Source: Ophiocordyceps camponoti-saundersi (nom. inval.) (lineage: Eukaryota > Ascomycota > Sordariomycetes > Hypocreales > Ophiocordycipitaceae). From it: a stretch of 24,395 nucleotides of DNA. Below are positions 20,660 through 24,395 of the stretch, in pieces. How positions within the stretch are numbered: the first letter of the stretch is position 1; each line of letters starts with the position of its first letter. Location of the stretch: NCBI GenBank assembly GCA_003339415.1, contig PDHQ01000357.1, positions 7,716 through 32,110 of the forward strand. Direction: 5' to 3'. Position numbers and translations under genes: made by a program. The notes below the pieces were generated by a model. It saw only the letters and a list, made by a program, of their open reading frames with translations, had not been told where the DNA came from and searched no databases.

Positions 20660-21480
20660 CTTAAAGAAATTTAGCCCTAATTTCGTTATCTAAGCTAAGA
20701 GTAATAGTAATAAGCCTATTAGAGAGAGGTAAGCGACTAAGTATAATAGTAATAGATATTTTTTTTTCCCCCCCTCGCTATTATCGTTATTTTACTTTTA
20801 CTTATCTTTATTCTTTATATAACGAAATTATTACCGCTAATAATACTAATATTAATAATAATAGTAATAGTAATATTTTAAGGTTACTATTATTTCTACG
20901 GAGGATAAAAAGGGAAGAAATTTTCTCTTATATAGAAAAGAGAGGAGGGTAACCTTCCTACTATATAAGCTTATAAGCTACGAATAATAACTTATAAGTT
21001 ACTACCGCCCGGTAAGATAACTTTATTCTAGGTACCGGTAAGTATAATATCTATAAATATTTTTTAGGTCTATAAGAGGGAATATTAAGATAATAAGATA
21101 AGTATAAAGGCCTTAATAATTAAGTTTAGGGTAGTATACGCTAGCTTATCTAATAATTATTAAACTATTAGAAGAGATCTAATAATAGCGTAAGTAAAAG
21201 TAAGGAAGTTTAAGGTAATATCGTATATTATATAAACTTTATAATTTAGAAAGGAAAAAAGCCTTTTATTACTTAATTTATTTTTTAAAAATTTAACTTT
21301 TCTATTATTTTTAAGCTATCTAATTATCTTTAGAGCTTATTAATAAAAGCGTAAGGAAAATATATATTTTCGCTATTATTATTAATTATATAGTATTTAG
21401 GTAAGGTAAGTATTTTAAAAATTTAAGTAATAAGTATAAAAAGCGATAAGATATTCTAAGCTTCTAAGCTAAGAAAGATA
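20660..21480. other. RIP-mutated stretch, no gene recognised
   Basis: Includes a T/C run at 20760-20774, a purine-rich patch at 20900-20950 and AT-rich sequence to 21480. No convincing frame or repeat assigned. Confidence 0.4.
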
Positions 21481-21484
21481 TCGA

Positions 21485-21995
21485 ACTTATAATTATAATA
21501 AATAGAATATAAAATATATATAAATAAGTTTAAATATATATAGCGAAGGGTTATAGGAAGTATATAGCTATATTATACGCTATTATTAGGGAAAATAAAT
21601 AAGTATAAGGAATAATAGTTAACTTCTTCTAAGTATAATAGCTATAGAATTTAGGATAGTAAAATATATACCGAAGTATATTAGCGCTAAGATAGCTAAA
21701 TAGCTAAAAGAAAGTTTTCGAATTTTTTAAGCGTATATTAAATAGTTTAGCTATTTTTTAAGGTTTGCTTCTTAAGGGATAGATATAGTAAAGAAAGTAA
21801 TATCGGGATAGCGGGTATAATATAAAGTAAAAACCCGAGTTTTAGAAATAACTTAAGGAGAAAAATCTAATTATAAAAAATAATTAATTTATTATATACG
21901 TATTATTATATAGCTTAAGATAGTAAGTAAAAGACTAAGTAAGATTTCGGTATCTTAAAAGCTTTATCGAATAGTCTATTTAGTCTTTAGCCTTC
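21485..21995 (+). pseudogene. Relict plus-strand frame, unknown family
   Basis: The frame through GAA at 21545 stays in register to about 21995 (about 165 codons) with TAA/TAG as the only stops. Segments read: IAIEFRIVKYIPKYISAKIA (near 21641-21700), LKESFRIF (near 21707-21730), FSYFLRFAS (near 21749-21775), GIDIVKKVISG (near 21779-21811), YKVKTRVLEIT (near 21821-21853) and LKIVSKRLSKISVS (near 21914-21955). Balanced charged and hydrophobic content supports coding origin. No domain recognised. Confidence 0.4.
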
Positions 21996-22261
21996 TCTTA
22001 TATATTTTAGTAAGAGGGAACTATTTTAAGTATTAGTTTATATAAAAGATTAGTAAAGCTAGTAAGTAGTTTATTATATAAAAGTATAAAATTTAAGTAA
22101 AGTTATAATTCCGTTTAGTAAAGTTTTAGCTATAAGTTATATTTTAAACTTAAATTATAATTAGTAACTTATAAATAAATATAAAGATAAGCTTAAAAGC
22201 TAAATATTTTATTTACCTATTTTATTTATAAAGGAAAACTAAGTTATATTATTTACTTAGA

Positions 22262-22429
22262 TAGTAGCTGCTATTTTTATATAGCTACTATTATAACTCT
22301 AGTCCGTAAAGGCCTTCAGAACTCTAAAGGTTATTTTCGACTATTTAATAATATACGTATAACTTTTAAAAAGATATTTTTATCTCTTCCTAGCACTATT
22401 ATTTTTTAGTAAATTAGTAGCAGCTACTA
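22262..22429. repeat. 12-bp perfect inverted repeat, 144 bases apart
   Basis: TAGTAGCTGCTA at 22262-22273 and TAGCAGCTACTA at 22418-22429. Both arms keep GCA/TGC sites. Arm length and spacing would fit a small MITE, but no target-site duplication is evident, so this is only recorded as an inverted repeat. Confidence 0.5.
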
Positions 22430-22628
22430 GTTTATATAGCCTTTTTCGTAAATAGTAAAAGCTTATACGGAAAATATTATAAAAAATATTAGTATTTTAC
22501 GTTTCGAGTTTTATATTATATAATTAATAATTTATATAAAAATTATAAACTAAACTATATATAGTAAAGTTAATAAAAGTAAAAAGTATTAAAATTTATA
22601 TTATAAAATATATATATATAGACGCGAG

Positions 22629-22674
22629 TAATATATTATAAGTTAAGGCTAACTTTATATTTTATAATATATTA
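22629..22674. repeat. AT-rich hairpin with 12-bp arms
   Basis: Arms TAATATATTATA (22629-22640) and TATAATATATTA (22663-22674). The space between starts with another small inverted repeat, AGTTA-AGGC-TAACT (22641-22654). Confidence 0.55.
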
Positions 22675-23073
22675 TAGCTTAGCTTATAATAATATAATAT
22701 AAAGTTATTAGGTTAAATATAACGTTTTTTTATCGGTTATTTTTAGATTCTTAGAAGCTTATATAATATTAAATTTCTATATAATATTTTACGTTTATAA
22801 CTAATTATAGTTAAGCTATAAAATTATAAGTTTTTTATACTTTATATATAAAATATATAATTCCTATTTTTTTTACGATATACTAAAACTATATATTACT
22901 TTTTAGCGCTAATATTCTTTTTTAACTATTTTATTTTCCCTTATACTTATTTTAACGCCTAAACTATTAAAAATAGTTTATAAATATCGCTCGGGGCTAT
23001 AGCGCTATATAGTAAGTAAAGCTTTATACTTAGTATATAGATAATCTTTAAGGGGAAGAGTATATTCGGTATA

Positions 23074-23089
23074 GCGTAAGTACTTACGC
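23074..23089. repeat. Perfect 16-bp palindrome GCGTAAGTACTTACGC
   Basis: Self-complementary over its full length, with CpG at both ends, in a GC-richer islet of an AT-rich stretch. A symmetric protein-binding site or a chance fold-back; no neighbouring gene supports a role. Confidence 0.6.
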
Positions 23090-23394
23090 GGAAAGGTAAA
23101 CTTAAGTAAGCGAAGCTTAATAAGCGTACGGAAGTTAATATATTTATATTCTAAAAACTAAAATATTAATAAAATAGAAAAAAATATAATAGTATAAAAT
23201 ACTAATAAGGTAAGGTAGTTACTATTACTAATTTTTTTTATTATTTTACTAATAAATATTATATTATTTATATATTTTTTTAAGAAGAATTAATTAGGAA
23301 ATAAAAACTAAAATATATATAATATAAAGTAAATTAATAAATATTATAAATTTATCTTTTTTTCTAAAATTATAAAATAGCCTTAGTTAATATT

Positions 23395-24075
23395 AAAATA
23401 TAGTATACCCGGAGCGGTAATAATAATAAAAATAAGTATAATAATAATATTTAGTTTTTAGCGGAAGCTAGTATTTTAAATTATAGATAATATATATCGG
23501 TAATATTTACGGATATCGGTTAACTATATTAAGTAAGGGAGGAGAAAGTTTATAAAGCCTTATTTAAGAAAAGGAGGGATAGCGGAGAAAAGGGGGGTAA
23601 GGCCGAATTAAAAAAAATAAATAAGTAAGCCTTATATATTCGTAAAAAGGGAGATAGCTTACTAAGCCCTAAAGGCTAACTATTTTAGGGAACTAAATAG
23701 CGTAAAGGTAATATAAGTAAAGGCGATATAATCTAATTAGAAATAGCGGATATAGCTAATAAAAAAGTAACTATTAAGAAAGCTTAATATCTAATCTATT
23801 AATTTTTCTATTATAATAATAATAAGTAAGTAGACTTAATCCTTATAACTAATATTTACCTTATTTATATAGTAGATAAATATATATAATATAAGATATT
23901 AAATAGCGTGCTTAAATAAGAGCGTTAGGCTAGTAATATTAGTAAGATTATAATATATTTATATAATATTTTTAATATAGCTAGTAAACTATTTATATAA
24001 GAGTAGGGAAGGAGTAATATAAGTATATTAGTAGAGTTTCTTAAGTAACTTTTTTATTATATTAGGAGCAGGGTT
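23395..24075 (+). pseudogene. Relict plus-strand gene ending at the palindrome cluster, unknown family
   Basis: The frame of 23401 stays in register to about 24075 (about 225 codons), with only TAA/TAG stops and sparse ones in places. Segments: YTRSGNNNKNKYNNNI (23404-23451), VIFTDIG (23500-23520), VREEKVYKALFKKRRDSGEK (23533-23592), GGKAELKKINK (23593-23625), LEIADIANKKVTIKKA (23737-23784), VDLILITNIYLIYIVDKYI (23830-23886), NISILVEFLK (24016-24045). The Lys/Glu-rich start followed by hydrophobic helices looks like a real protein. It runs directly into the palindrome cluster at 24083. Family not recognised; the transposon origin is inferred from RIP. Confidence 0.5.
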
Positions 24076-24082
24076 AGAAAAA

Positions 24083-24230
24083 AATCACTTATAAGTGATT
24101 ATATAAGTGATTTTTCGTGATTTTTTTTTTCCGTGATTTAAATCACTTATAAGTGATTTTTTTTATCCGTGATTTAAATCACGTAAAAAAAATCATATTA
24201 TAAGTGATTTTTTTAAAAAAATCATTTATA
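24083..24230. mobile_element. Cluster of nested palindromes spared by RIP
   Basis: AATCACTTATAAGTGATT at 24083-24100; AAATCACTTATAAGTGATTT at 24140-24159; GTGATTTAAATCAC at 24133-24146; CGTGATTTAAATCACG at 24168-24183; and further AAGTGATTTTTTT and AAAAAATCAT pieces to about 24225, in alternating orientation separated by T or A runs. About twelve CpA/TpG sites survive in about 150 bases, none in the GCA/TGC context that protects the few survivors elsewhere. Sequence on both sides is fully RIP-mutated. It could be a recent short insertion such as a MITE or the terminal repeats of a DNA transposon. Confidence 0.7.
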
Positions 24231-24395
24231 ATTTTTTATAATTTTTTCTAAAAATAGATTTATATAAATTTTCTAATTAAGAATAATAAATAACGCTTAT
24301 AAAAGCTAAGAAAATAAGAAACTACGAATTTTAAAGAAGAAATTAATATTATAAAGTAAGAAAAAGTATAGTAAAAAAACGATAAAATAAATAAA

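Larger units (their letters stand above)
21996..23394. other. Very AT-rich stretch with short inverted repeats, no gene recognised
   Basis: Apart from the inverted repeats listed separately (22262-22429, 22629-22674, 23074-23089) nothing could be assigned. A GC-richer islet at 22980-23130 holds the 16-bp palindrome and several CpG sites. Confidence 0.4.
1..24395. other. RIP-saturated AT-rich block (whole window)
   Basis: CpA and TpG are nearly absent throughout while TpA is extremely frequent and CpG is still common. In bases 1-600 I count one TpG (at 64-65) and no CpA. Loss of CpA/TpG with retention of CpG is the signature of fungal repeat-induced point mutation and is not expected from deamination of methylated CpG. 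Consequences visible here are the near absence of ATG, in-frame TAA/TAG where Gln or Trp codons stood, and almost no TGA. RIP is known in Pezizomycotina, which is the basis for the organism call. No intact protein-coding gene was found on either strand. Confidence 0.95.

Overview
The window is an AT-rich, repeat-rich block of a filamentous ascomycete (Pezizomycotina) genome that has been saturated by repeat-induced point mutation (RIP). The sign is read directly: CpA and its complement TpG are almost gone (the first 600 bases hold one TpG and no CpA), TpA is very common, while CpG, CpT and CpC remain. This removes nearly every ATG and turns Gln (CAA/CAG) and Trp codons into TAA/TAG, so no intact gene is left. 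Species cannot be named. There is one 10-N assembly gap, and several suspicious long G or C runs lie at or near scars.

Layout. 1-1600: AT-rich sequence with no assignable gene. 1600-9745: a repeat family with two longer copies (about 1600-2600 and 6040-7550) and two partial ones (about 2620-2855 and 9459-9745); the 6.0-7.5 kb copy carries a recognisable relict reading frame with an Arg/Gly-rich start. 10836-14080: a cluster of direct repeats in which a 19-base motif (consensus TTTACTAYRCTAATAATCC) recurs more than a dozen times on one strand, interrupted by poly-C/poly-G runs and the gap. 14291-15630: a 26-bp minisatellite, a relict plus-strand gene and a 9-bp tandem array. 16110-17400: a relict minus-strand gene. 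17479-17755: a fold-back element. 17.9-20.0 kb: an internally deleted Ty1/copia-type retrotransposon (gag plus the RT C-terminus/RNase H). 20.06-20.64 kb: a minus-strand relict frame with a Cys motif and an acidic Asn/Asp/Glu tract. 21.5-24.1 kb: two more plus-strand relict frames, the last ending at a tight cluster of palindromes that RIP has spared.

The relict genes share one property: frames stay in register for hundreds of codons and are interrupted only by TAA/TAG, with few or no indels visible. That fits fast transition-only mutation of once-active elements rather than slow decay. Only the copia element could be assigned to a family; the other relict frames are described but not named. 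All protein readings were made by eye from mutated sequence and are conceptual.
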